Positions 1-8,369 of a stretch of 12,319 nt of DNA are shown here, one piece after another. The stretch lies in contig JAAFGU010000036.1 in the NCBI GenBank assembly GCA_010365205.1, positions 1 to 12,319 of the forward strand. Direction: 5' to 3'. Each line of letters begins with the position of its first letter. Within the stretch, counting starts at the first letter, position 1. The DNA is from Aromatoleum sp. (GTDB taxonomy: Bacteria > Pseudomonadota > Gammaproteobacteria > Burkholderiales > Casimicrobiaceae). The notes below the pieces were generated by a model, which was not told the origin of the DNA, made no database searches, and saw only the letters and a list, made by a program, of their open reading frames with translations. Made by a program: the position numbers and the translations under genes.

Positions 1-117
1 TGGCGACAGCACCAGCCATTTGCCGAACAAACCGGCAAACCCGAACAGCAGCACCGCCGCGTGCAGTGCCCACAGCGCGCTGGCGCGGGTCATTCGGGCA
101 TCGCGCGGGGAATCCAT
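1..117 (-). CDS. EamA/DMT-type permease, N-terminal fragment
   Basis: Partial gene running leftward out of the window; only the first 39 codons are present. The protein starts MDSPRDARMTRASALWALHA and continues into a hydrophobic first membrane segment containing FGFAGLFGKW. This resembles the first helix of EamA (drug/metabolite transporter) family inner-membrane permeases of betaproteobacteria, where a short cytoplasmic N-terminus precedes a helix with a small-residue/FG pattern. The start is uncertain: ATG at 117 is chosen, but an in-frame ATG at 135 and another at 93 are possible and none has a strong ribosome binding site. It is divergent from the gamma-glutamylamide ligase gene, so it could import or export a substrate of that operon; that is inference from position only. 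Confidence 0.55.
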   Translation of the reverse strand, partial: MDSPRDARMTRASALWALHAAVLLFGFAGLFGKWLVLSP

Positions 118-161
118 CGATCGCGATTGTGACATCCTCGGCCCCTGGCGGCCGCCTGCGC

Positions 162-167
162 TAGAAT
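162..167 (+). promoter_or_regulatory. Candidate -10 box for the amine operon
   Basis: TAGAAT at 162-167 lies in the 149-base divergent intergenic region, about 100 bases before the first gene of the operon. It matches the sigma-70 -10 consensus at five of six positions, in a setting (GCTAGAATCG) common in betaproteobacterial promoters. No good -35 is visible 16-18 bases upstream, which suggests a weak or activator-dependent promoter. A 10-base palindrome GGCGGCCGCC at 147-156 sits just upstream and could be an operator, though GC-rich palindromes arise easily in this DNA. Confidence 0.4.
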
Positions 168-254
168 CGCAACTGCGCCGGCCCGCGGGAGCGGATCCCG
201 GAGATCGGCGCCACGATGGCGAAACGCGCGGAGCGCGCCCGCCGCACCCGTCCC

Positions 255-259
255 AGGAG
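255..259 (+). promoter_or_regulatory. Ribosome binding site that decides the ligase start
   Basis: AGGAG at 255-259 ends seven bases before ATG 267. It favours that ATG over the in-frame ATG at 216, which would add 17 residues, seven of them arginine, with no counterpart in glutamine synthetases. Confidence 0.7.
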
Positions 260-266
260 AAAATCC

Positions 267-1640
267 ATGCCGTCGCTGTCCTCGGCCGCCAAGGTCGTCG
301 CCGCCGTCCGCAACAGTCCAGGCAACCGGGTCAAGGTCGCCGTCGCGGATATCGACGGGGTGCTGCGCGGCAAGTATCTGCACAAGGACAAGTTCTTTTC
401 CGCGGTCGACGGCGGCTTCGGGTTCTGCGACGTCGTGCTCGGCTGGGACATGAACGACGTCACCTACGACAACACGACGCTGACCGGCTGGCACCGGGGA
501 TTTCCCGACGTGCTGACGCGGATCGACCTCGGCACGCACCGCAACGTGCCGTGGGACGACGGCGTGCCGTTCTTCCTCGGCGAATTCGTCACCCGGAAGA
601 ACGGCAGGGAAGTGCCACACCCGATCTGCCCGCGGCAGTTGTTGAAGCGGGTGCTGAAGCGCGCCGAAAAGCTCGGCGTCGCCCCGATGTGCGGGATGGA
701 GTTCGAATGGTTCAATTTCGCCGAAACGCCGCAGTCGTGGCACGAAAAGGGCTGCGTACGACCGACGACGGTCACGCCGGGGATGTTCGGCTATTCGCTG
801 CTGCGGATGAACGAGAATCGCGATTTCTTCAAGGCGATGATGGCGGAAATGGGGGACTTCGGCGTCCCCATCGAAGGCCTGCATACGGAAACCGGGCCCG
901 GTGTCTACGAGGCCGCGATCCAGTTTTCCGAGGCGCTTGAGCAGGCCGACCGCGCCGTGCTGTTCAAGACCGGCGTCAAGGAGATCGGCGCGCGCTTCGC
1001 CATCATGCCGAGCTTCATGGCCAAGTGGAATCAAGCCTATCCGGGCTGCTCGGGCCACGTGCATACGTCGCTGTCCGACGGCAAGAAGAACCTCTTCTAC
1101 GATGCCAAGGGCCGCCATTCGATGAGCAAGCTGTTCGAAAGCTTCCTCGCGGGCCAGGTTGCCGGCCTGATGGAATTCGCGCCGATGTTCTGGCCGACGA
1201 TCAACAGCTACAAGCGGCTGGTCGACGGTTTCTGGGCGCCGGTGAAGCCGACGTGGGGAGTCGACAACCGGACGGCGAGCTTCCGCGTCATCTCGGGCTC
1301 GCCAAAATCGACGCGGCTGGAAACGCGCTGCCCCGGCGCCGACGTCAATCCCTACCTCGCGATGGCCGCGGTGATCGCGGCGGGACTCGACGGCGTCGAA
1401 AGGAAGATGAAGCTGACGGCGAAGCCGATCCATGGCACCAATCAGGGCGCCGAGAACGTCCCGCGCGCGCCGCGGACGCTGATCGAGACGACCCGGATTT
1501 TCAAGCAGTCGGACCGCGCGCGCGACTGGTTCGGTGACGATTTCGTCGACCACTTCGCCGCCACGCGCGACTGGGAATGGCGACAATGGCTCGACGCGGT
1601 GACCGATTGGGAACTGAAGCGCTACTTCGAGATCATCTGA
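267..1640 (+). CDS. Glutamine synthetase-like gamma-glutamylamide ligase (PuuA/IpuC type)
   Basis: A 457-residue member of the type I glutamine synthetase fold, predicted to join glutamate to an amine using ATP in the cytoplasm. The N-terminal beta-grasp region (about 1-110) contains VADIDGVLRGKYL. The catalytic barrel carries the expected metal and glutamate ligands: E145 and E147 in GMEFEW, E208 and E215 in ETGPGVYE, H264 in SGHVHTS, R335 and R340 in NRTASFR. The adenylylation-tyrosine loop of the nitrogen-assimilation enzyme GlnA is not recognisable, and the neighbours are an alcohol dehydrogenase, a gamma-glutamyl hydrolase and an aldehyde dehydrogenase. These point to amine catabolism as in E. 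coli PuuA or the isopropylamine enzyme IpuC, not ammonia assimilation. The substrate cannot be read from the sequence; an amino alcohol is my inference. First gene of a five-gene operon. Confidence 0.88.
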   Translation: MPSLSSAAKVVAAVRNSPGNRVKVAVADIDGVLRGKYLHKDKFFSAVDGGFGFCDVVLGWDMNDVTYDNTTLTGWHRGFPDVLTRIDLGTHRNVPWDDGVPFFLGEFVTRKNGREVPHPICPRQLLKRVLKRAEKLGVAPMCGMEFEWFNFAETPQSWHEKGCVRPTTVTPGMFGYSLLRMNENRDFFKAMMAEMGDFGVPIEGLHTETGPGVYEAAIQFSEALEQADRAVLFKTGVKEIGARFAIMPSFMAKWNQAYPGCSGHVHTSLSDGKKNLFYDAKGRHSMSKLFESFLAGQVAGLMEFAPMFWPTINSYKRLVDGFWAPVKPTWGVDNRTASFRVISGSPKSTRLETRCPGADVNPYLAMAAVIAAGLDGVERKMKLTAKPIHGTNQGAENVPRAPRTLIETTRIFKQSDRARDWFGDDFVDHFAATRDWEWRQWLDAVTDWELKRYFEII

Positions 1641-1641
1641 A

Positions 1642-2151
1642 TTGGAGATTCGCCGGCTCGGCCCCGACGACGCCCTCGTCTACCGCGCGCTGCGCCTGCG
1701 CGGTCTCGCGGAGCATCCGGATGCCTTCACGTCGAGCTACGAAGATGAGGTGCTGCGGCCGATCGACGACACGCTGCGACGGCTCGATCCCGACGGTGAC
1801 GACGCGGTATACGGGGCCTTCGTCGACGGCGTGCTCGCCGGTGCCGCCGGGCTCGGCCGTGAACGTCGCCCCAAGAACCGCCACAAGGCCACGGTGTTCG
1901 GCATGTACGTTGCTCCCGAGTACGGCAGGCGCGGCGTCGGCGCCGACCTCGTTCGCCATCTCATCGTCGTGGCGCGGCACGAGGCCGGAGTGGAGCAGTT
2001 GGTGCTGACTGTCACCGAAACCAACGCCGCGGCCCGGGGTCTTTATGAAAGGCTCGGCTTTCGTGCGTTCGGCGTCGAGCCCCGGGCGATCCGAATCGGC
2101 GACACCTATTTCGGCAAGACCCACATGATCCTTTTTTTGGACCGACCATGA
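1642..2151 (+). CDS. GNAT family N-acetyltransferase
   Basis: A 169-residue acetyl-CoA-dependent acetyltransferase of the GNAT superfamily. The acetyl-CoA pyrophosphate-binding loop R96-R-G-V-G-A101 follows the strand GMYVAPEYG, and the C-terminal half has the typical N-A-A-A-R-G-L-Y-E-R-L-G-F helix. The start is a TTG one base after the stop of the ligase gene. It is chosen because family members begin with MEIRRL-like residues and no ATG lies nearby in frame; initiation is probably coupled to termination of the gene before. The 3' end overlaps the next gene by four bases (ATGA at 2148-2151). The substrate is unknown; the operon suggests an amine, an amino acid product or a toxic intermediate. 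It has no obligate role in a Puu-type route. Confidence 0.85.
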   Translation: MEIRRLGPDDALVYRALRLRGLAEHPDAFTSSYEDEVLRPIDDTLRRLDPDGDDAVYGAFVDGVLAGAAGLGRERRPKNRHKATVFGMYVAPEYGRRGVGADLVRHLIVVARHEAGVEQLVLTVTETNAAARGLYERLGFRAFGVEPRAIRIGDTYFGKTHMILFLDRP

Positions 2152-3317
2152 CCATCGTCCGCTTCAGTTTTCCCACCACCATCCATTTCGGCCCCGGCGC
2201 GCGCAAGCTCGTCGCCGACCATCTGAAAGCGCAAGGCGTGACGCGCCCGCTGATCGTGACCGACCGCGGCATCGCGCTGCTGCCGCTGCTGAAGGCGTTT
2301 TTCGCCGACCTGCCCGGACTCGACGTCGCCGTCTACTCGGAGATCTGGGGCAACCCGGTGCGAAGCCAGGTGAACAACGGCGTCGCCGCGTTCAAGACGC
2401 ACCGGGCCGATGCGGTGATCGGCCTCGGAGGCGGCGCGGCGCTCGACGTGGCCAAGGCCATCGCGCTGATGGCAAACCATCCGGGCGACATCCTCGAATA
2501 CGCGTGGGATCACCCACAGGTGCGGGCCATCGACCGCGCGATGCCCTACTTCGTCGCCCTGCCGACGACGGCCGGCACCGGCTCGGAAGTCGGCCGCTCG
2601 TCGGTCGTGTCTGACGATACGACGCACATCAAGAAGATCGTCTTCTCGCCACAGCTGCTGGCGAAATGCGTATTTGCCGATCCGGAACTCACGCTCGATC
2701 TGCCGCCCGCAATCACCGCGGCGACCGGCATGGACGCGCTGACCCACAACGTCGAGTCTTATCTGTCGCCCGAATACCACCCGCTTTGCGACGGCATCGC
2801 GCTCGAAGGCGTGCGTATCGCCGCCCGAGCGCTGCCACTCGCCGTAAGCGACGGCAAGAACCTGCAGGCGCGCAGCGACATGCTGATGAGCTCGATGATG
2901 GGCGCGATCGCGTTCCAGAAGGATCTCGGCGCCGTGCACTCCTGTGCGCATGCGCTGTCGACGATTGCCGACCTCCATCACGGTCTGGCCAACGGCATCA
3001 TGATCGACCACGTGATGCGCTTCAACCTGCCCTCTGCCACCGCCAAGATGGCCGAACTCGCGCGGGTGGCCGGCGTGCGCGGCGCCATCGGCATGTCCGA
3101 GGCGGCGGCTGCGAACGCGTTCATCGACTGGCTCGCCCGGATGAAGGCCGATCTCGGCATTCCCGCCACGCTCGGGGCGATGAAGTCGGCGCGACCGGTG
3201 ACGACGGCGGACATCCCGGCGCTGGTCGACGTCGCGATCAACGACACCTGCCACCAGACGAACCCGCGCAAGTGCACGCGCGAGGATTTCGAGCGGATCT
3301 TTGCGGCCGCCATCTGA
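2148..3317 (+). CDS. Iron-containing alcohol dehydrogenase (group III)
   Basis: A 389-residue NAD(P)-dependent alcohol dehydrogenase of the Fe-ADH family, which interconverts primary alcohols and aldehydes. The cofactor domain has the GLGGGAALDVAKA loop and PTTAGTGSEVG. The metal ligands are all present: D196 and H200 (MDALTH), H264 (VHSCAH) and H278 (LHHG), nearly the same numbering as in E. coli FucO. Length is normal for the family. Translation starts inside the stop of the acetyltransferase gene (ATGA overlap). In the Puu pathway this step belongs to the FAD oxidase PuuB. The replacement suggests that the glutamylated substrate carries a hydroxyl group, so this enzyme would make the aldehyde used by the aldehyde dehydrogenase at the end of the operon. 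Confidence 0.9.
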   Translation: MTIVRFSFPTTIHFGPGARKLVADHLKAQGVTRPLIVTDRGIALLPLLKAFFADLPGLDVAVYSEIWGNPVRSQVNNGVAAFKTHRADAVIGLGGGAALDVAKAIALMANHPGDILEYAWDHPQVRAIDRAMPYFVALPTTAGTGSEVGRSSVVSDDTTHIKKIVFSPQLLAKCVFADPELTLDLPPAITAATGMDALTHNVESYLSPEYHPLCDGIALEGVRIAARALPLAVSDGKNLQARSDMLMSSMMGAIAFQKDLGAVHSCAHALSTIADLHHGLANGIMIDHVMRFNLPSATAKMAELARVAGVRGAIGMSEAAAANAFIDWLARMKADLGIPATLGAMKSARPVTTADIPALVDVAINDTCHQTNPRKCTREDFERIFAAAI

Positions 3318-3319
3318 AT

Positions 3320-3349
3320 GCCATGCTGAAAAGAACGCCATGCTGAAAA
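3320..3349 (+). repeat. 13-base direct repeat duplicating a start-codon context
   Basis: GCCATGCTGAAAA occurs at 3320-3332 and again at 3337-3349, a 17-base period. Both copies contain ATG CTG AAA, but in different frames. The first opens a 7-codon ORF (MLKRTPC) that stops at 3344-3346, just inside the start of the hydrolase gene. It looks like a small local duplication of the start region. Confidence 0.75.
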
Positions 3350-4128
3350 TCGGCATCGCCGCCTGCTTTTTCCATGCGGATCCCGCGCGCCCGATCTTCA
3401 AGGGCATGACGCTGCAATACATCGAACAGAACGTCGCGCACTGGCTGATGCAGCGCGACGTGCTGGCGTTCATGGTGCCGTCGCCCGAGGGCAGCACCCG
3501 GCGGCCCGGCAGCCGTGCGACGGTGGAAGCCTATGCAGAAGAACTCGACGGCCTCGTGCTGATGGGTGGGTCGGACGTGTGTCCGGAAACCTACGGCGAA
3601 AAGGCGCTGAAACCGGAATGGAACGGCGACCGCATCCGCGACGACTACGAGATCGCACTGTTGCGCGCGTTCATCGCCCGGCGCAAGCCCGTGCTGGGCG
3701 TGTGCCGCGGCGCGCAGGTGATCAACGTCGCCATGGGCGGCACGCTTTACCAGGATCTCGGCACGCAGGCGCCCTTCGCGTTGAATCATCGCAACTGGGC
3801 GATCTACGAGGACAACTGCCACGCGACATCGCTGGTCGCCGGCAGCAGCCTCGCGCGCTTGTATCCCAAGGGGGACCTCGTCAAGACCAATTCGATCCAC
3901 CATCAGGCGGTGAAGGACCTCGGGGGCGACCTCGCCGTCGAAGCGTGGTCCGAGCCCGACCGCATCGTCGAGGCCATCCGCTGGAACGGGCCGTCGTATG
4001 TGTTCGGCGTGCAATGGCACCCCGAGTTTCACGACACGGAAAACCCCTCCTTCATCGACGACACGCCGATCCTCGACGATTTCCTTACCCACGCCGCGCA
4101 GCACAAGGACGCCGCCTACGCGCTTTGA
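3340..4128 (+). CDS. Gamma-glutamyl hydrolase, class I amidotransferase fold (PuuD-like, peptidase C26)
   Basis: A 262-residue cysteine hydrolase predicted to cut the gamma-glutamyl amide bond, releasing glutamate and the oxidised amine product. The catalytic triad is visible: nucleophile C122 in GVCRGAQ, then H227 and E229 in QWHPE. LMGGSDVCPETYG near residue 70 is typical of the peptidase C26/PuuD branch, which hydrolyses gamma-glutamyl-GABA. The ATG at 3340 is chosen because the protein then begins MLKIGIAACFF, the usual first beta strand. An upstream in-frame ATG at 3301 would overlap the dehydrogenase gene. Its start lies in the second copy of a small direct repeat, so initiation may depend on translation of the mini-ORF before it. 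The stop is 13 bases before the aldehyde dehydrogenase start. Confidence 0.88.
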   Translation: MLKIGIAACFFHADPARPIFKGMTLQYIEQNVAHWLMQRDVLAFMVPSPEGSTRRPGSRATVEAYAEELDGLVLMGGSDVCPETYGEKALKPEWNGDRIRDDYEIALLRAFIARRKPVLGVCRGAQVINVAMGGTLYQDLGTQAPFALNHRNWAIYEDNCHATSLVAGSSLARLYPKGDLVKTNSIHHQAVKDLGGDLAVEAWSEPDRIVEAIRWNGPSYVFGVQWHPEFHDTENPSFIDDTPILDDFLTHAAQHKDAAYAL

Positions 4129-4141
4129 TCCCGGAGCTTCA

Positions 4142-5512
4142 ATGAAGATCATGAATCCCGCCACCGGCGCCGTCATCGCCGACGTCTCCGCCGAGAACAG
4201 CACCGCGGTTCGCCGCAAGTACGAACTCGCGCGCGCCGGTCAGGCACGGTGGGCGAAAACGCCGATTCGAAAGCGTCTGGAGACGATCGCCGCGTTCCGC
4301 GCGCGGATCGTCGCGCTGCACGAGACGCTGGCGCGCACGCTGACGCAGGAGGTCGGCAAGCCGATTCGCCAGTCGCGCAACGAATTGAATGGCGTGCTCG
4401 GGCGGATCGATTTTTTCCTCGCCGAATCGGCGAAGAGCCTGCGCGAGGAAAAGGTGTTCGCCGATGCGTCGCAGAAACTCGAAGAGCGGATCACGCACGA
4501 TCCGCTGGGCGTCGTCGCCAACATCTCGGCGTGGAACTACCCGTACTTCGTCGGCAGCAACGTGTTCGTTCCGGCGCTCATCGCCGGAAACGCGGTGCTG
4601 TACAAGCCCTCGGAGTACGCGACGCTCACCGGCCTGCACATCGCCGACATGCTGCACGACGCCGGCGTGCCGCGAGACGTGTTCGTGGCGGTCGTCGGCG
4701 ACGGCGCAACCGGCGCGGCACTGCTGCGCCAACCGGTGGACGGCGTATTCTTCACCGGCTCCTATCCCACCGGCGCACGCATCGCCGCCGCCGCCGGCAA
4801 GCGGATGATCAAGGTCCAGCTCGAACTGGGCGGCAAGGATCCGATCTACGTTTGTGAGGACGTCGACGTCAAGAGCGCCGCCGCGGGTGTGGCCGACGGC
4901 GCGTTCTACAACACCGGCCAATCCTGCTGTTCGGTCGAGCGCATCTACGTCCACGATTCGATCTACGACGCCTTCGTCGCCGCGTTCATCGCCGCGGTCA
5001 AGGGATACAAACTCGGCGATCCAATGGACGATGCGACCTACATCGGCGCGATCACGCGGCGACCGCAGCTCGACGTGCTCAGGAAACAGGTCGCCGACGC
5101 GAAGAGGAAAGGCGCCAAGCTTCTCACCGGAGGCAGCGTCGTCCGCGGCAAGGGCAACTGGTTCGAACCGACGGTCTTCGGCGACGTCGACCACTCGATG
5201 CTGCTGATGAAGGACGAGAGCTTCGGCCCGATCATCGGCATCCAGAGCGTCGCCGATGACGAAGCGGCAGTCGACCTGATGAACGACACCGAGTACGGCC
5301 TGACCGCCGGCGTCTACACGCAGGACGAGCGGCGCGCGAAGAGAATCCTCGCGCAGGTGCACGCCGGCAGCGTCTACTGGAACTGCTGCGACCGGGTCAG
5401 TCCGCGGCTGCCGTGGACCGGCGTCGGTCACTCCGGGATCGGCGTCACGCTGTCGACCTACGGCATCCAGACGTTCACGCGGCCGAAGGCGTGGCATTTG
5501 CGCAGCGCATGA
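4142..5512 (+). CDS. NAD(P)-dependent aldehyde dehydrogenase (PuuC-like role)
   Basis: A 456-residue aldehyde dehydrogenase, slightly short for the family (commonly 470-500). The oxyanion asparagine is N132 in SAWNYPY, the general base E228 in ELGGKDP and the nucleophile C262 in NTGQSCC; the cofactor strand has LYKPSEYA. The start is the ATG at 4142, with GGAG at 4133-4136 as ribosome binding site; a longer in-frame extension reaches back into the hydrolase gene and is not credible. It should oxidise the gamma-glutamyl aldehyde made by the iron alcohol dehydrogenase to the acid that the hydrolase then cleaves. It is the last gene of the catabolic operon. No terminator is visible behind it, and the restriction gene begins 15 bases later. 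Confidence 0.9.
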   Translation: MKIMNPATGAVIADVSAENSTAVRRKYELARAGQARWAKTPIRKRLETIAAFRARIVALHETLARTLTQEVGKPIRQSRNELNGVLGRIDFFLAESAKSLREEKVFADASQKLEERITHDPLGVVANISAWNYPYFVGSNVFVPALIAGNAVLYKPSEYATLTGLHIADMLHDAGVPRDVFVAVVGDGATGAALLRQPVDGVFFTGSYPTGARIAAAAGKRMIKVQLELGGKDPIYVCEDVDVKSAAAGVADGAFYNTGQSCCSVERIYVHDSIYDAFVAAFIAAVKGYKLGDPMDDATYIGAITRRPQLDVLRKQVADAKRKGAKLLTGGSVVRGKGNWFEPTVFGDVDHSMLLMKDESFGPIIGIQSVADDEAAVDLMNDTEYGLTAGVYTQDERRAKRILAQVHAGSVYWNCCDRVSPRLPWTGVGHSGIGVTLSTYGIQTFTRPKAWHLRSA

Positions 5513-5527
5513 GGCGCTGAAGAAATC

Positions 5528-8263
5528 ATGGCGGTTCATCCGGGATTCCCGAGGTCGCCCTATGCGGAGCTGTTGCCGGAGCAACGCTGGTTTCCCGCGG
5601 CCGAAGATCTGCGATCGACCGCGTATGAAAAGCTCGTCCCGCCGCTGGTCGCCATCATCCGTCGCGAGGTCAAGGCGTGGCGCGACGCGAGCTATGCAGG
5701 AGCGACACCGACGACAAGGGCGCTGCTTCGGTGGTGGTTCGACACCGAGCATCTGACCGAGGGCGGGGATGGGACGCTCACGCCCTTCCGCTACTACTTC
5801 GCCCAGCGCGAGGCGGTCGAAACTGTTCTGTGGCTGCACGACGTCCGGCAGGTCCGGGACAAGTTCGACCTCATGCGCTTCGACAGCTCCGGCGCGGTCT
5901 CGGCGGGCATGTTCGACGAAGCCTGGCCGCGATACGTTCTCAAGCTCGCCACAGGCGCCGGCAAGACCAAGGTGCTGTCGCTGCTGATCGCCTGGAGCTA
6001 TTTCCACCGGCTGTACGAGCCGGGGTCCACACTTGCGCGCAACTGCCTGCTCGTCGCGCCCAACATCATCGTCCTCGATCGCCTGCGGCACGATTTCGAC
6101 GGGCTTCGTATCTTCTTCAACGATCCGATTTTGCCGGACAACGGCTATGACGGGAGGAACTGGCGCGACGATTTCCAGATGACGCTGCATGTGCAGGACG
6201 ACGTGCGGGTCCAGCGCAACACGGGCAACCTGTTCCTGACCAACGTCCATCGCCTCTTTCTCGGCGATGTCCGCGACCCTTCGCTCGACGACGAGGATCT
6301 GCGCGACTACTTCCTCGCTCCGTTCGGTCCGAAGCCGGTCGGCGGGACGAACGAGAGCCGCACCGACCTGGGCGAGATCATTCGCGAAATCGACGAGCTT
6401 GCGGTCTTCAATGACGAGGCGCACCACATCCACGACCCGCGGATGGCGTGGTTCAAGAGCATCCAGGACGTCCATCACCGGATGCTGCAAAAGGACGGCC
6501 GGCTCTCGATTCAGGTCGACGTGACGGCCACGCCACGCCACGACAACGGCGCGATCTTCGTGCAGACCGTGTCCGACTACCCGCTGGTGGAGGCGATCCA
6601 CCAGAACGTCGTCAAGCATCCGGTACTCCCCGACGCTCCCAGCCGGGCGCGGCTCACCGAGCAGCAGAGCGCGATTTTCGCCGAGCGCTACGCCGACTAT
6701 CTTCAACTCGGCGTCGAGGAGTGGCGCAAGAGCGCTGCCGAGCACAAGGCGACCGGCAAGAAGGCGGTGCTGTTCGTCATGGTCGACGACACGCGCAATT
6801 GCGACGAGGTCGGCAAGCATTTGGAAAAGACTTGCCCGGAACTGCAGGGCGCGGTACTGGTGATCCACACCAAGAACAATGGCGACATTTCCGAAGCGGC
6901 GTCCGGCAAGAGCAAGGAAGAATTGGAAATTCTGCGCAAGGCCGCCAACGAAATCGACGGCTGGTCGAGTCCGTACCGGGCGATCGTGTCGGTTCTGGTA
7001 CTCAAGGAAGGTTGGGACGTGCGCAACGTCACGACGATTGTCGGGCTGCGCGCTTATTCCTCCAAGGCGAACATCCTGCCCGAGCAGACGCTGGGACGCG
7101 GCCTGCGGCGAATGTACTTTGGCTCCGATGCGAGCGAAACCGTTTCCGTCATGGGCACGCCTGCCTTCATGGATTTTGTCGAATCGATCCAGAGCGAAGG
7201 CGTTGTCCTGGAGCGCGTGCCGATGGGGGGCGGTGCTGCGCGCGACGAGTCCCTCGTGGTCGAAGTCGATACGGCCGACAGCACCAAGGACATCGAGGCC
7301 CTCGACATCGAGATTCCGCGCATGACGCGTCGCTACGCCCGCGATCACAAGGAACTGGATCAGCTCGATGTGGCGACCTTGGCGCCGGCGCGCCTTCCAA
7401 TCAAGCCGTTCACGCTCGAGGAAACGCGCGAGATCATCTTCAAGACGATGCTCGACGGCGAGATCCACCATACCATCCAGCTCGACGGCGCCGGCCCGGC
7501 CGACTACCGGTCGGTCGTCGGCTTCTTCACGCGGCAAATCCTGCGAGACCTGCGCCTGGTCGGCGGCTACGACGTCCTCTACGGCAAGGTGAAGGCGTAC
7601 ATGCGCGATGCGCTGTTCAAGGCAGCGCCAGTCGACCTCGAAGATCCGGTCATCATGCGCAACCTCTCGGAGCCGGAAATCGGCAAGGTGCTGCACGAGA
7701 CGTTCGTCCGCGCCATCAACGGGCTCACGATCCGAGAATCGGGCTCCGCCCGCGTCGAGGACCGCATCCGCCTGCGCGACACGCGGCCCTTCCGTACCGA
7801 TCCGCGCGAGTACTACCTGCCGAAGAAATCGCTGTTCAGCAAGATCGTCGGCGAGCCGCACGCGGGCAAGTTCGAGTTGCGGTTTGCGCGTTTCCTGGAC
7901 GACGCTCCGGACGCGGTGGCTTTTGCCAAGAACTATCTCGCGGTCGGATTCAAGCTCGACTACGTCCGGGCCGATGGCGATCTGTCGAACTACGTTCCGG
8001 ACTTCCTCGTCCGGACGACCGACGGCACCGTCTGGGTCGTCGAGACCAAGGGGCGCGTCGAACTCGACCTTCCGGCCAAGATGGCGCGCTTGGCGCAATG
8101 GTGCGACGACGCCACGCAAGCCAGCCTGACGGATGGCGGCCCTTCCTACCGGTTCGTCTATGTCGACCAGGCTGGATTCGAGAAGGCGCAGCCCAGGACG
8201 TTCGTCTCGCTGGTGGCGGGATTTACCGACTACCAGCCGAACTTTGGCGTCAAATCCGGATGA
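5528..8263 (+). CDS. res: Type III-like restriction endonuclease (Res): SF2 helicase plus PD-(D/E)XK nuclease
   Basis: A 911-residue restriction subunit. The SF2 motor has Walker A ATGAGKTK at 141-148, a DEAH-type Walker B N-D296-E-A-H299, motif III TATPR at 333-337 and an arginine-finger motif VI GRGLRR at 523-528. The C-terminal domain has a PD-(D/E)XK nuclease: P824-D825 and E839-T-K841 in VVETKG. This order (translocase then nuclease) is that of type III Res subunits. In classical systems mod precedes res; here res is first and is separated from mod by two toxin-antitoxin-like genes. All catalytic motifs are intact, so it is probably active. It has only a weak GAAG ribosome binding site and no room for a promoter, so it likely depends on read-through from the amine operon. 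A stand-alone DEAH helicase-nuclease defence protein is possible but less likely, given mod. Confidence 0.88.
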   Translation: MAVHPGFPRSPYAELLPEQRWFPAAEDLRSTAYEKLVPPLVAIIRREVKAWRDASYAGATPTTRALLRWWFDTEHLTEGGDGTLTPFRYYFAQREAVETVLWLHDVRQVRDKFDLMRFDSSGAVSAGMFDEAWPRYVLKLATGAGKTKVLSLLIAWSYFHRLYEPGSTLARNCLLVAPNIIVLDRLRHDFDGLRIFFNDPILPDNGYDGRNWRDDFQMTLHVQDDVRVQRNTGNLFLTNVHRLFLGDVRDPSLDDEDLRDYFLAPFGPKPVGGTNESRTDLGEIIREIDELAVFNDEAHHIHDPRMAWFKSIQDVHHRMLQKDGRLSIQVDVTATPRHDNGAIFVQTVSDYPLVEAIHQNVVKHPVLPDAPSRARLTEQQSAIFAERYADYLQLGVEEWRKSAAEHKATGKKAVLFVMVDDTRNCDEVGKHLEKTCPELQGAVLVIHTKNNGDISEAASGKSKEELEILRKAANEIDGWSSPYRAIVSVLVLKEGWDVRNVTTIVGLRAYSSKANILPEQTLGRGLRRMYFGSDASETVSVMGTPAFMDFVESIQSEGVVLERVPMGGGAARDESLVVEVDTADSTKDIEALDIEIPRMTRRYARDHKELDQLDVATLAPARLPIKPFTLEETREIIFKTMLDGEIHHTIQLDGAGPADYRSVVGFFTRQILRDLRLVGGYDVLYGKVKAYMRDALFKAAPVDLEDPVIMRNLSEPEIGKVLHETFVRAINGLTIRESGSARVEDRIRLRDTRPFRTDPREYYLPKKSLFSKIVGEPHAGKFELRFARFLDDAPDAVAFAKNYLAVGFKLDYVRADGDLSNYVPDFLVRTTDGTVWVVETKGRVELDLPAKMARLAQWCDDATQASLTDGGPSYRFVYVDQAGFEKAQPRTFVSLVAGFTDYQPNFGVKSG

Positions 8264-8287
8264 GTTGCGCTGGGTTACCAAAGTTAC

Positions 8288-8315
8288 TTGAGCCGAAAGT
8301 AAACCTGCATAAACT
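8288..8315 (+). promoter_or_regulatory. Weak candidate promoter for the nucleotidyltransferase-HEPN-mod unit
   Basis: In the 213-base gap after res, TTGAGC (8288-8293) and TAAACT (8310-8315) are separated by 16 bases. Each matches the sigma-70 consensus at four of six positions. The stretch is AT-richer than its surroundings. It would give a leader of about 155 bases that contains two alternative hairpins. An alternative -10-like TACACT at 8461-8466 would give a nearly leaderless transcript but has no matching -35. Confidence 0.25.
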
Positions 8316-8369
8316 CTCATAAGCTCCATTGATATGGACCCTTCGTCGGTTCTCCCGTAGTCAGTGCCC

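Noticed and set aside
216..266. In-frame N-terminal extension of the ligase (arginine-rich, ATG 216)
   Set aside because: A clear AGGAG is placed for ATG 267, and the extension has no family counterpart.
90..1586. A 498-codon minus-strand frame opposite the glutamine synthetase-like gene
   Set aside because: Antisense shadow with low-complexity R/A/D/H composition; the plus strand carries intact active-site motifs over the same region.
267..1640. Housekeeping glutamine synthetase GlnA
   Set aside because: No recognisable adenylylation loop, and it is the first gene of an amine-oxidation operon; the gamma-glutamylamide ligase branch fits better.
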